Shown piece after piece: positions 42,802 to 54,067 of a stretch of DNA of 64,000 nt (position 1 is the stretch's first letter; every line of letters begins with the position of its first letter). This DNA is from Posidonia oceanica (lineage: Eukaryota; Streptophyta; Magnoliopsida; Alismatales; Posidoniaceae), in the NCBI GenBank assembly GCA_037176725.1, contig JAZBRS010000049.1, forward strand, positions 19,176,001 to 19,240,000, given 5' to 3'. The notes under the pieces were generated by a model. It had not been told where the DNA came from. It did no database searches and was given only the letters and a program-made list of their open reading frames with translations. Position numbers and translations under genes: made by a program.

Positions 42802-44991
42802 ATGGCCTAGTACGTTAGTGAGCCTCTATTCACTCCTGTCACGGAGGGTGTTTCCATTCCGGCCCCTCCGGTTGCTCCTTCTGTCCCCCTTGTTCCCCCT
42901 CTGACGCCAGGGTTTCCTCCCCTGACGTCTCTAGGTTCTCAGTACGTTCCGGGACAGTGGCAAGCATCTCTTCCTCTGGATCCAGTCGCCGAATCCATCT
43001 TGACGACCGTTACTCGCGTTTCGGAGACGCCACTGCCCCCTCCATCCCAGGGATACGTCGCTTTCGACATCCCTTCCACCGTCGCTGCGACCTTTGCTGT
43101 AGAATCCTTCCCTCCCGGACAGTCTGTGTCCGTGCCACTTGTTTCTCAGCCTTCGCCGGCACTGCACTTCAGCGTCCCCACTAGCGAGACGCCCGAGGTG
43201 CAGTACCAGCACCTGATGGAGCTTGCCCAGAAACTGCAGGGCATGGCTCTATCAGTTCGTCCTTCTTCTATTCCTGTCGTTCCTGAGGTTCCTCTGAGGC
43301 CAGTTCCTGCATTCCATGCATCGACCTCCACACCTCCGCCTCGACCATCGTCTCAACTGCTCATGGTTCCGACGATGGGGGCCCGTTTACCGCCTCCTGC
43401 TGCACAACACTTAGCACAGCATGCTCCACTTCCCCCTGGTGGTCAGTCCTTTGGACCGGCTGGAGCCCAGTACCTCACTGGCTCGCTGTCTGGCACCCCG
43501 CCTGTACAGCAACTAGTGCTCCGTCATCCTACCCCTATCACAGCACAGCATGGCATCTACTCTTCTCCTCTACACCAGGTCCAGCATCCTGCATACACTC
43601 CTGCATACACAGTCCCCCAGCACGGATACGCCGGCCATCCCGTTGCTCCACCAGGCGACGCTATGGTAGATCCGGAGGAGCACTTAGGTGCGACCCATTC
43701 GGCGTATGCGCTCGCTACCCCTGCTGATCCCTCTCCTATAGCAGCAATCCCAGACCCCATCAATAATCGGATGGACGTCTTGGAGAAGGCACTACGACTA
43801 GTGCAGGGTACTGAGCACCAGACCTACCAATTCCGGGGCCTCTGCTGCTTTCCAGAGGCGGTACTCCCTCCAAAGTTCAAGATCCCGGACTTCGAGAAGT
43901 ATAATGGTAGGGGCTGCCCCGTAGCACACTTGAAGGCGTATTGCGGTGATCTCGCTCAGCTTCAGGCTGACGAGAGGTTGCTGATCCGCTTGTTCCAGAA
44001 GAGTTTGACCGGGCCGGCACTCAAATGGTTTACATCGCTTGACATGTCAGCCATCAAGACTTGGAACGACCTCAGCCAGGCGTTCCTGGAACAATACTCC
44101 TTCAACCTCGATCTGGTCCCAAAGAGGGCGGACTTGATCGCAATCAAGCAGAATTCTGGCGAGCCGTTCGGGGAGTACGTCGGCCGCTGGCGCGCCCTTG
44201 CCTCTCAGGTTCGAGATAGACCCTCTGACGAGGAGTCCATCGAGATCGTTATCAAAGGGGCGCAGCCGTCTCTCGGAGCTCTGCTTAGCATCCAACCAGT
44301 CACTACTTTCGCGGCACTCATCAGAGCTGGAGCGCGCGTGGAGAGTTCTTTGCGGAGTGGCAACTTCCCAGCTCTCTCTGCGTTCGCTAAGCAGGCAGTG
44401 ATCAGCAGTAACAGTGCCAACAGCAGCGCCTCCAACAACAACAACAGCAGCAGCAACAACCGCCCAAAGAGGAAGGATTCGCCGAAACCCGCTGTTGCAT
44501 TCGTCGACTCTCCTACTGTGCCTGTTCACTTGCCATCCCGGCCTGCCCCAGCTCAGATGGTGTACGCTCCTGCACCTAGGAATCCACACACACCACACAT
44601 CACTACCACCGCTAGACCGGTCTATCCTGCCGCACCGGTTCAGCAAGGCTCATACCAGAGGCAAAGAAGGCCACCCATTGAGAAGCAGAGATTCGCCCCA
44701 CTAGTGGAACCGCTCATGGTCATCTTGCCAAAGGTTGCATCGCTCCAGAAGTTCCCGGAGGTTCGTCCGCCACCAAGTCCTCTGCCGCATTGGTTTAGGC
44801 CGGACCTCTTCTGCAATTTCCATCGAAGCGTCGGGCATTCGACGGACAATTGCTTCTCCCTGCGGAACGCTATTCAGGACTTGATCGAATCGGGAACGAT
44901 TGTGATCGACACGCACGAGGCATCCACTCAAGCGCACACTCATGCATCTGCACACTCAGCTGTTCCCCCTCATTCTGGCGTCACCCGCTAA
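42802..44991 (+). pseudogene. B gag, stop at codon 3 and at the end
   Basis: ATG at 42802 is followed by GCC and then TAG at 42808-42810, where A has CAG. From 42811 the frame is open to TAA at 44989-44991 (A has CAA there). Contents: Pro-rich N terminus, Retrotrans_gag-like domain (about 43870-44330; KFKIPDFEKYNG, LKWFTSLD), Asn/Ser-rich stretch at 44405-44460, and CHHC knuckle (CNFHRSVGHSTDNC) at 44812-44853. The TTG at 43000 opens the longest frame but is not the natural start. Product: particle-forming Gag, not made by this copy unless stops are read through. Confidence 0.85.
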
Positions 44992-45975
44992 CCCTTACCG
45001 GAGCACTCTTATCCGGGAGGGGCGGGAACCTTAGGCATCCACTCTGTCTTTCCTTCTGGGCCTGCTACCTCTGTGGTAGACCCTTCTGATCTCATCTCTG
45101 ACATCTCTGAGCCTTTCCCAGTCAGTCTCTATCTCGCGGCAGTTGCCGGCTCCGAGTCGGGAATTCACATGATTCGACCGCGTGCCAGGCCGGAGCGCCC
45201 TCTCGCGCCTCCCACCGTGCTTCCCCAGGCTCAATCCCCTGTGCACCTTCTAGCTAGGGCCCAGCCTAGTTCCCCCATCCACCTCTTAATGCGACCTCAG
45301 CTACACCTTCTAGGCAGACCTCAACCTGCCCCAGCCTTCCCACCCCAGCAACCATACCCTCTGGAGAGACCTCAGTACCCCGTAGGTCCCCCTGTAACCT
45401 CTCCTGTGCTCGCAGCACGTGCTCCAGTCGTCATTGATTTGACCCTGGACACCCATCGCGTCCCTTACAGCTACGCCACAGAGATGTGCGCGGAAGTAAC
45501 GCGATCGGGGAGGGTTTACAGGCCCCCAACACCGGCAATTAGGCCAACTCACCCTAGACCTGTTATGCCCCCACCCTCTAGCCAACCCATAGTAGGTCCA
45601 ACTCCAGACCAACTTGTAGCTAGCCAGATCCCTACCCAACCTGTAGAAACCCAGTTTCCTGCCACTACCCCCTTAGAGCCTGCCAGAACTACCCCTCCCC
45701 TTGCCAAAAAGAGCCAACCTAAAGCCGACCTAACCTCCCAGCTTAAGAAGGTCAAAGCCGACATTTCTATCTGGGACTTGATCCACACCTCTGCCGAACA
45801 CCGCGAGGCTTTTCTTCGTGTGTTCCAGGCTGCCCGTGTGTCCCAGTCCATTGAGCCTTCAGCCTTGGAGAGCATGGTTGGGTTGATTGCGGAGCCCCAG
45901 GTCATCTCTTTTACGAGTGATGAACTGCCTCCGGCGGGGATTAATCATAACCAGCCCCTATTCGTCACGGTGTAG
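44992..45975 (+). pseudogene. B gag-protease linker, bounded by stops
   Basis: Open Pro/Gln-rich stretch in the gag frame, containing KADISIWDL and EHREAFLRVF at about 45757-45826. It ends at TAG 45973-45975, which is CAG in A, a few codons before the protease active site. Confidence 0.65.
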
Positions 45976-47394
45976 TTCAAAAACTTTCGCATTCCCCTAA
46001 CACTGGTTGATAATGGGTCAGGCCTTAACGTCTGCCCCTTGCGTACTGCAACCAAGCTCGGATTCAAAGCCAAGGACATCACGCCAGCCGTGAAGGGAAT
46101 GACAGCCTTTGACAACACTCACCATGACGCTCTAGGGGTCCTGATTATTCCTCTTGCTATTGGCCCGGTTGTCTTCGACGTAGAATTCTATGTCGTCGAC
46201 TTGCAGCCGAACTTCAATCTTTTGCTTGGGCGCCCTTGGCTCCACAAGCATCAAGTCCTTCCTTCGACCCTCCATCGAATGATAAAGTACCGTCGCGGCG
46301 ACGATGTCATTGTCGTCATGGCGGAGAACTTTGAGAAGGAGTGGATCGAAGCAATCTCCCCCGTGTCTTCGCAATCTATCCCGTTTGACCCCAAGACTTC
46401 TGAAGCTCTCTATCGCGTTAACCGGTGCGAGCCGGTCAACTTCATTCCTGATCTTGAACGTGTCAACTCCTTGACCGTTCACAGCAACCTTTTTCGAATG
46501 GTTGAGAATGTATGTCACAGGTGGGGTTACATAAAGGGTACGCCGCTCGGGCGTCACGGCCAGGGGATCGCAGAGCCGATCGTAGCAGTGGAGCGAAGGA
46601 AATCTGAAGGCCTCGGCTACGAGCCCAAGACCAACGAAGATCACTGCTCTCAGCTCAACAATCCAGAATCAGCCATTCCTAGAGACCTCACTAACTTTAC
46701 CAGTGCAGGAACCCTGGGATCGACCGACGATCAAGACATGGTACCGGCAGAGGATTGGGTGTGTGTTGAGGACTACTACTCAGATGAGGAGCAGTCTGGC
46801 ACAACAAAGGCAGTCCCAACCGGCACAGCAGAAACAGTGATCAGAGCAGAGGCCACACAGTCAATCTATTCAGCTCTTCCTTTGGCAGAAACAGCAGGCA
46901 GCTCAGCAGGCCCTGTGGCAGAACTGGCAAGTTCCCACTCTTTTGCAGCCACATCAGCTTCCCAAGTACAGACAGTAGCAGTGCAGGAGTCAGAGACACT
47001 CCTTCTGGCAGAAGCAAGCATGCTACCAGCGGTCACAGAAACATCAGTGCCACTGTCCCTATCTCTGGAGGGGCAGTCAATCAACTCAGTCAGCAGCGCG
47101 GCTCAGCCCTCTTCAGCAGCCACACCTCCAAGAATGCAGCAGGCGCAGTCCACTTCGCATCCTCCTGACAACCAGCAGCAGCTCTCATGGCAAGACCCCA
47201 TGGCGTCAGAGGCTGCACTCTCTCAGTTACGGCCCGATACAAAAGGCCAGCTGAGCACTACACTCTCCGGGCCCTTGAGCCCTCTGAAGAGCACCCCTGC
47301 TTACTCTCCAACACTGACCCTGGCAGCTTTCCTCCCGATACCGCAGCAGCAGACAAGAGAACTCTGGTGCGTCTGGCGTCAAAGTATGTGTTAG
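45976..47394 (+). pseudogene. B protease and linker, truncated by the RT deletion
   Basis: Protease active-site DNGS codons at 46009-46020, NLLLGRPWL at about 46216-46242, G-patch-like GYIKGTPLGRHGQGI at about 46525-46575, then the acidic/Ala-rich linker to about 47330. At that point the frame jumps into integrase sequence out of phase and ends at 47394. The protease fold itself has no stop. Confidence 0.82.
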
Positions 47395-48530
47395 GGGCAG
47401 GGCAGCTGTACAGAAGGTCATACAATCAGATGCTACTGCGCTGCCTGAACAAATCGGAGGCTGACATGCTGATGCTCCAAGTGCATGCGGGGACCTGTGG
47501 CCCGCACATGAATGGCATCCTCCTGGCCAAGAAGATCATGCTCCAAGGATATTTCTGGCAAACCATGGAAGCCGACTGCTGCCGGTTCGTGCGTAGATGT
47601 CACAACTGTCAGATCCATGGCAACTTCATCAAGGCCCCTCCGCATCAGCTGCACAACATGTCTTCGCCATGGCCTTTCTCCACCTAGGGGATCGATGTCA
47701 TTGGCGCCATCCACCCTGCTGCTTCAAATGGTCATCGTTACATTCTGGTAGCGATCGATTACTTTACCAAGTGGGTGGAAGCAGCTTCTTACAAGACAGT
47801 CACCGCTGCAGCAACAGAAAAATTTATCAGAAACAACATTGTTGCCCGGTACGGGGTCCCGCACTCTGTCATCTCTGATAATGGCACAAACTTCATTGCC
47901 AAAAGGATCGAAGAATTCCTGCAAAGTCTCAAGATCAAGCATCATCGATCCTCGCCCTATCGGCCACAGATGAACGGAGCTGTGGAGTCTGCAAACAAGA
48001 ACATTGTCAAGATTCTGAAGAAAATGGCAGAAACCCACAAGGATTGGCACGACAAGCTCCCGTACGCACTCTAGGCGTACAGGACATCAATCCGGACCTC
48101 TACAGGAGCCACCCCGTACTCTCTTGTGTACGGCATGGAAGCGGTGTTACCTGTTGAAGTAGAGATCCCCTCTCTGCGGATCCTACGAGAAGCTGGGTTG
48201 GAAGAAGCAGAATGGGTCGAAGACCGCTGCATCCAACTGAACTTAATTGATGAGCGCAGACTACAAGCTATGCACAACGCTCACTGCTATCGGAAGCGGA
48301 TGGCCAGAGCATTCTTGAAAAAGGTCCAGCCTAGAAACTTTCAACCAGGGGACCTTGTCTTGCGTGCCATTCACTTGCCTGACGGTCGAGGGAAATTCCG
48401 ACCCAATTGGCGTGGCCCCTTTGTGGTCGGGCAGATCGTTTCAGGAGGCGCTGTAACTCTTGAGGATATGGACCGGGTCGAGCAGTCTGAGCCCGTCAAC
48501 CTCTGCTATTTAAAGAAGTACTATCAGTAG
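47336..48530 (+). pseudogene. B integrase remnant, two in-frame stops
   Basis: Begins in the linker before the integrase zinc finger (HAGTCGPHMNG...CHNC at about 47482-47610). Catalytic Asp codons at 47694 and 47877 and Glu at 47985 keep D,D35E. TGG has become TAG at 47685-47687, just before the first catalytic Asp, and again at 48072-48074. The GPF motif lies near 48412-48420, and the frame ends with the same KKYYQ as A2. RT and both RNase H domains are absent apart from the last residues. Confidence 0.87.
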
Positions 48531-50047
48531 CCGAAAGCGGCCCCATTGCAGATGCCCTTCTCCCACTTGCGCTTGCATTCTCGCCTCTTGCCACATCTAT
48601 TCAAATCATCATCATCATCCTTTCAACTCTTGCGACCCTTCCTTTCAAATCATCATCGTCATCCTCTCAAGCATTGTACCTTAGGCCCGGTGATGAAAAC
48701 CGGAAGTGCTTGCCTGCTCTGGAAGGAGTCGTCCTACCTCACCTGGCACTACTCAGATGTCTTAGCTAGTGAGGGAGCCACCACCAACGAGGACAGGCGA
48801 ACTGCCTAATCTCGTAAGGACATACACCTCTGAGGGAGAAAAAATGTTAGGATGTGAGTCTGGAAAAAGCGAGAGTAAACACCTAGGTTTGGGCACATCC
48901 AAGGAACAGAAGACGAAGACAGAAGCCGGCCCTAGAGATAGGGGTGTGCAGTCTAACCCTGCTCCTTCTACCCATCACACAGCAGACCCAAAACCTAAAT
49001 CCATTACATTTCAAACACCCTCCTTTTGCCACCAAAATGGGGATAGCAAAAGCCTGAAAAAAAAAGAAGAAAGCAAAACAACAACAAAAAAAAAAGGGAG
49101 AAAAGAGATAGAACAAAAACCCAAAAAAAGGAAAAAAGCAAGCAAAAAAAAGAAGAAACAACAAACAAAAAAAAAGAAGAAGAAAAGAAATGTAGCCCGA
49201 AAAACACAGGCACCATTATCCCCCATACCTCACTAGAGATCCCCAGCATGTCAAGCCTAAAATGGTCTACCACATCCTCCTAAGAGCAAACACTCACCTT
49301 CTCCTAGCTAGGGGCAGAGAAAGACTGCATACCTATGAGGGAGAAATCAATCAAAAGAAAGAGAGCTGAAAGAATAGGTGTAGGTCCTGAGAGTTTGGCC
49401 AATAGCCTGTCCTCACCACACCACCACCTGTACAATGCCAACACCCGTTCCGGAGAGCCACCGACAAGCCAAGAGTCTAGGTAGGGCCGAGTGAGTCAGG
49501 GACCACTCCCTTCCTTCGCAGCAGGCACCAAAGCACTCCGTATGCTGAGGGCATCCAAGCATACTCATCTATCCAAGCATACTCACCTATCCAAGCATAC
49601 TCATCTATCCAAGCATACTCATTCATCCAAGCATACTCATCCATCCAAGCATACTACTCATCTTCATAAGCATATCACCTGCATCATGCATACATGCATC
49701 TTCCTCTTTCATTCCTTTCCTCTTCCACCAATCTCTCCGCTCTGCAACACGCTCAGGCCCTGAGGCAGTACTTCTCCCCAGCAGAGTGCATCGACGACAC
49801 TCAAGCTGCGCCGGTCCAGATCTCCTACCGGCCCTCGCCCCCGCAAGACTACTGCATAATCCCCTTGCCTATTTGTGCTTAATTGCTATGTTCTGTTATT
49901 GACTGCTATGATGCATTTGGAACTACATTTTCAGTCTCAGCTTCTGCTTGTTGTCAATGACTACATACCTGCGAGATTTGACTGTTTATTGATAGCAGGT
50001 ACCTTCAAGCGCTGCGACTATCAGCCTGTGTCTCTGCGATCAGCGCA
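48531..50047 (+). other. B spacer between integrase and the extra ORF
   Basis: Non-coding. A-rich tract at about 49056-49195, 18-bp minisatellite (AAGCATACTCATCTATCC) at about 49556-49672, and a possible splice acceptor TTATTGATAGCAG ending at 49998, about 50 bases before the next ATG. Confidence 0.6.
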
Positions 50048-51250
50048 ATGGGCTTCCCAACTCTGCTGACTCCCGCACACTGCTCGGAAGCCCTGCGAGA
50101 ATGGATCAGCAGGCTCACTTTACAAGACTGTGAGAAGCTGCGCCTCTGGGGGATCCCAACTAAACTGCTGAAGGCTGCTGATGTGGAAGTCAGCCGTCAC
50201 CTTCTGTGCGCCGCCGCAAGATTCTGGAAACCGGCGCACCATGTCTTTCGCTTTGGCAAAACTGAGCTGACACCTACACTGGAAGAGGTGCGTCGGATCT
50301 GCGGCTTTTCCAAGATCCTGGGGCCGCCTGTTTTCATGAGGCGAGATGGATATCTCAAGGTCCTGAGCCAGCTAACTGGGCTCTCCACTCGAACCTGCCA
50401 ACAGAAACTAATCTGCACCAGTGGGCTTGAACCTATGCTTCGCCTTGCGCACTTCAATGATATCATGAACAAGCGCGCAGAACTCGGAGATGAGCTGTGG
50501 CTCCGAGGATTTGTTATCCGCTTCCTGGGCGAGCTGATCTTTACTCATGGCCGACTAACGGTGGCCATTGAGGTTGCAGAAATTGCATTAACTGTGGTGA
50601 CCCAGCACATAGACCTGGCACCAGTTGTCCTGGCAGAGACCTATCGCGGGCTGGACCGCATCTCTCATCGCTGCCGCCACTTCCACGGTTGCGGAGCACT
50701 CATACAAGTCTGGCTGACCGCGCACTTAGAGATGAACCTCTTGCGCCCTCAAGTGCATGCCTTTGAAGCTTACTGCAGCAGTGCCCGTGCCAAGACAGAC
50801 AAGAGCGTCAAAGAAGAATATGAGAAGCTATCAGCACTGACTGACGACGCTATAACCTGGCGTATTGTCCCCTCTGTAGCTGAGCCATTTACTGTCTTCT
50901 TCAACGCGCGCGACGCACGGCTGATCATTCTACCAGGCTTCACAGCAGGCATAGAGTACCATCCAATCAGGGTCATGCGCCAGTTCGGCTTGCAGCAGGG
51001 CGCCTTCATCGACAGTACAGCACCCGAGCTTCTACAGATGTACCCTCTGAGCACAACTGCCCCAACCAAGAAGCTCGCTAGTCTGATGCAGCATGGGGTC
51101 CAATCAACAGACATTGCAGCAGTGAGAGGTGTAGGACGCACCCCAGAATATGAAGCTAAAGTCCGAGAGCTCTGGCCTATTTCTGAGGTCCCGCCAGGCG
51201 GCCCTCTATTCCCCGACTCCAGGCAGTCGAAAAAGGCCCGAACTGACTAG
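50048..51250 (+). CDS. B extra ORF: DUF7745 / plant-mobile-domain-like protein (400 aa)
   Basis: Intact counterpart of the A2 protein, with the same MGFPTLL start and three extra C-terminal residues. Differences from A2 are scattered and mostly conservative; no stop or frameshift, although gag, linker and integrase of the same element are broken and RT is gone. Conserved motifs include HVFRF, ELTPTLEEVRRICGF, RFLGELIF, YRGLDRISHRCRHFHGCG and YHPIRVMRQFG. The product is predicted soluble with no signal peptide. Family assignment is from memory and should be checked; a role in movement, silencing evasion or RNA handling is not shown by the sequence. Confidence 0.82.
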   Translation: MGFPTLLTPAHCSEALREWISRLTLQDCEKLRLWGIPTKLLKAADVEVSRHLLCAAARFWKPAHHVFRFGKTELTPTLEEVRRICGFSKILGPPVFMRRDGYLKVLSQLTGLSTRTCQQKLICTSGLEPMLRLAHFNDIMNKRAELGDELWLRGFVIRFLGELIFTHGRLTVAIEVAEIALTVVTQHIDLAPVVLAETYRGLDRISHRCRHFHGCGALIQVWLTAHLEMNLLRPQVHAFEAYCSSARAKTDKSVKEEYEKLSALTDDAITWRIVPSVAEPFTVFFNARDARLIILPGFTAGIEYHPIRVMRQFGLQQGAFIDSTAPELLQMYPLSTTAPTKKLASLMQHGVQSTDIAAVRGVGRTPEYEAKVRELWPISEVPPGGPLFPDSRQSKKARTD

Positions 51251-51574
51251 GCCCTTGTGCAATCATCATGTGGCCTTCTTTCAAGTCATGCTGTACATCT
51301 TTTGGCCTGCCACAAGCATTGTACTCATCAAGTTTTATCAATGAAAAAAAAAACTGTTTCTGCTATCTGCTTGCACTTCAAGACTGTTCAATGCATTGCA
51401 TATTCATTATCATCATCATCTCAGGCCCTCTGGTCAAACTTGCAGCCATCACAATGCAGCAAAGTCCCCAGCACCCAATCCGGAGTCCAGAACCTCTGCG
51501 GACCCGCGTCGTCAAGCTACGCCATCTGGCGTCCCCAGCTGGTCGCCCCCAGCTGGATCATCGTCCCCAGCGGG

Positions 51575-51840
51575 CTGGCACCCCAAACTGCTCGGCGAAA
51601 GGTCCGTCAACCTGTCGTCCTCCTCAGCTGATCATCCCCAGCTGAGTCCCCTGCGGGCTGGCACCCCAAACTGCTCGGCGAAAGGTCCGTCAACCTGTCG
51701 TCCTCCTCAGCTGATCATCCCCAGCTGAGTCCCCTGCGGGCTGGCACCCCAAACTGCTCGGCGAAAGGTCCGTCAACCTGTCGTCCTCCTCAGCTGATCA
51801 TCCCCAGCTGAGTCCCCAGCGGGCTAGTACCCCAAACTAC
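51575..51840 (+). repeat. 83-bp tandem repeat after the B extra ORF
   Basis: Three units with CTCAGCTGATCATCCCCAGC and GGCACCCCAAACTGCTCGGC. Same array as A2 14225-14520. Confidence 0.78.
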
Positions 51841-52014
51841 TCGTCTGACAAGCACGACAATCTTGTCATCACCCTCTGCTTTCGATGCCAAGGACGCGTT
51901 GGCCAGCCCCTAGTGTCATCCCGACACCAGGGGCATCTTTTGATCGCCCCTTGGTATCATTCTTCCCCTCTTTTCCCTATGATATTCCTGGTGTCATAGG
52001 ATGATTTCTTCTCA

Positions 52015-52740
52015 TCATTACCTCATCTCCTCTTTGCCGGCCGATAAGTCCGATATCTTATCAACCAATCATTCTCATCATTACCTCATCCCCCTCTTTA
52101 TCTCATCATGATCTCATCCCCTCTTTATCTCATCATGATCTCACCCCCTCTTTAGCAGTAACTCTCATCATGATCTCACCCCCCTCTTTAGCAATAACTC
52201 TCATCATGATCTCACCCCCCTCTTTAGCAGTAACTCTCATCATGATCTCACCCCCCTCTTTAGCAATAACTCTCATCATGATCTCACCCCCCTCTTTAGC
52301 AGTAACTCTCATCATGATCTCACCCCCCTCTTTAGCAATAACTCTCATCATGATCTCATCCCCTCTTTATCTCATCATGATCTCACCCCCCTCTTTAGCA
52401 ATAACTCTCATCATGATCTCACCCCCCTCTTTAGCAGTAACTCTCATCATGATCTCACCCCCCTCTTTAGCAATAACTCTCATCATGATCTCACCCCCCT
52501 CTTTAGCAGTAACTCTCATCATGATCTCACCCCCTCTTTAGCAACAGCTCTCATCATGATCTCATCCCCTCTTTATCTCATCATGATCTCATCCCCTCTT
52601 TAGCAATAGCTCTCATCATGACCTCATCCCCTCTTTAGCAATAGTTCTCATCATGATCTCATCCCCTCTTTAGCAATAACTCTCATCATGATCTCACCCC
52701 CTCTTTAGCAATAGTTCTCATCATTATCTCGTCCCCTCTT
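52015..52740 (+). repeat. 35-36-bp tandem repeat in the B 3' UTR
   Basis: CTCATCATGATCTCACCCCC plus CTCTTTAGCA(A/G)TAA units, alternating in pairs (AATAACT / AGTAACT), which suggests duplication of a two-unit block. Confidence 0.8.
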
Positions 52741-52744
52741 ATCA

Positions 52745-53520
52745 ACAATCAAGCACTCTCAGGCTGATATCCTAAACTATCTGCTCAGGCTGATATCCTA
52801 AACTATCTGCTCAGGCTGATATCCTAAACTATCTGCTCAGGCTGATATCCTAAACTATCTGCTCTCAGGCTGATAACCTAAACTATCATCTGGGCCGATC
52901 CATGGTTGGCCCACAGTTGTGTTATACGGCTGACATCCAGTAACTGTCCCTTGCAATTGCGGTTTCCAGTTGATAGGTCTGTAAACTATCCGCCAGTTGA
53001 TAGGTCTGTAAACTATCCACCAGTTGATAGGACTGTAAACTATCGTTAGGCTGATATCCTAAACTATCCCCAGCAATTGCATTATACGGCTGATATCCAG
53101 TAACTATCCCTCATCATTGCGCGTTCCAGTTGATAGGCCTGTAAACTATCCGCCAGTTGATAGGACTGTAAACTATCGTTCCAGTTGATAGGACTGTAAA
53201 CTATCGTTAGGCTGATATCCTAAACTATCACGCGCAATCATGTTATACGGCTGACACCCAGTAACTGTCCCTCGCAATGCCATTTCCAGTTGATAGGACT
53301 GTAAACTATCTGCCAGTTGATAGGCCTGTAAACTATCCGTCAGTTGATAGGACTGTAAACTATCCCACACAACCATGTTATACGGCTGATATCCAGTAAC
53401 TATCACTCACAACTGCTCCAGGCTGATAACCTAAACTATCACTCTAGGCTGATAACCTAAACTATCACTCCCGGTTGATAGGACCGTAAACTATCCGGAC
53501 GATAAGCCCGTCACCTTATC
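52745..53520 (+). repeat. Hairpin repeats in the B 3' UTR
   Basis: GATAGGTCTGTAAACTATC-type units (GATAG/CTATC inverted repeat) mixed with AGGCTGATATCCTAAACTATC units. Counterpart of A2 12220-13080. Confidence 0.8.
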
Positions 53521-54067
53521 ACCTTTTTTGGGCGTGGCCTTGTCCCAGGAAGACAAAGTCATGCAAACCCCTTTTTGCGATAGGAGAGTTGGCCTCTCTC
53601 CCCTAGCACCCTTTTTTTCATTTCTGCTAGCTTGTTCCCCGGGCAGGGACAAGCTGCACCCTGTTTTTTCCTCGCTTTGTCGCGCAAGTCTGGCCTCCCT
53701 GCCAGATCCTCGCGCCACAGTGCGCCTTTTTATCATTCCTCTTGCATCATCTTAGCACTTCCTCAGCTAGCACTGCATATTACTTTAGCATCATCACCAT
53801 CACTTGCACAGCATCAGCATCTGTTCTAGCTGCACTAACTTTTATGCTAACTTCTGCATTGCATTTGCATTAGCATGCATCGCACTTAGCATCATCCATT
53901 TGCACCTAGCATTTTGCATTGCGGCAACGGGCTACGATCTTCGGTGCATCCGCCGAATAAGTAGCTCACGCCCATAGCAAACCGCTGCTCCCGCCGGTCA
54001 GATGGGGTGTCTTGTCAACCCTGAGCAGCGGCCTCGCTCCGCTTGACCTTGCTCAGGGAGGGGCATC
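53521..54067 (+). other. B 3' end before the LTR, with stem-loop
   Basis: No ORF. The last 67 bases plus the first 15 of the LTR contain the two-stem inverted repeat: 54001-54011 with 54072-54082, and 54019-54026 with 54051-54058. Confidence 0.65.
54055..54067 (+). promoter_or_regulatory. Polypurine tract of B
   Basis: AGGGAGGGGCATC directly before the TGTTGACA start of the 3' LTR. Confidence 0.75.

Noticed and set aside
42811..42999. Natural gag start at TTG 43000 in B
   Set aside because: Homology to A gag continues upstream to the ATG at 42802; the later start appears only because codon 3 is now a stop.
52170..52541. Repeat protein of ISPPSLA-type units
   Set aside because: Artefact of the 36-bp tandem repeat in the B 3' UTR.
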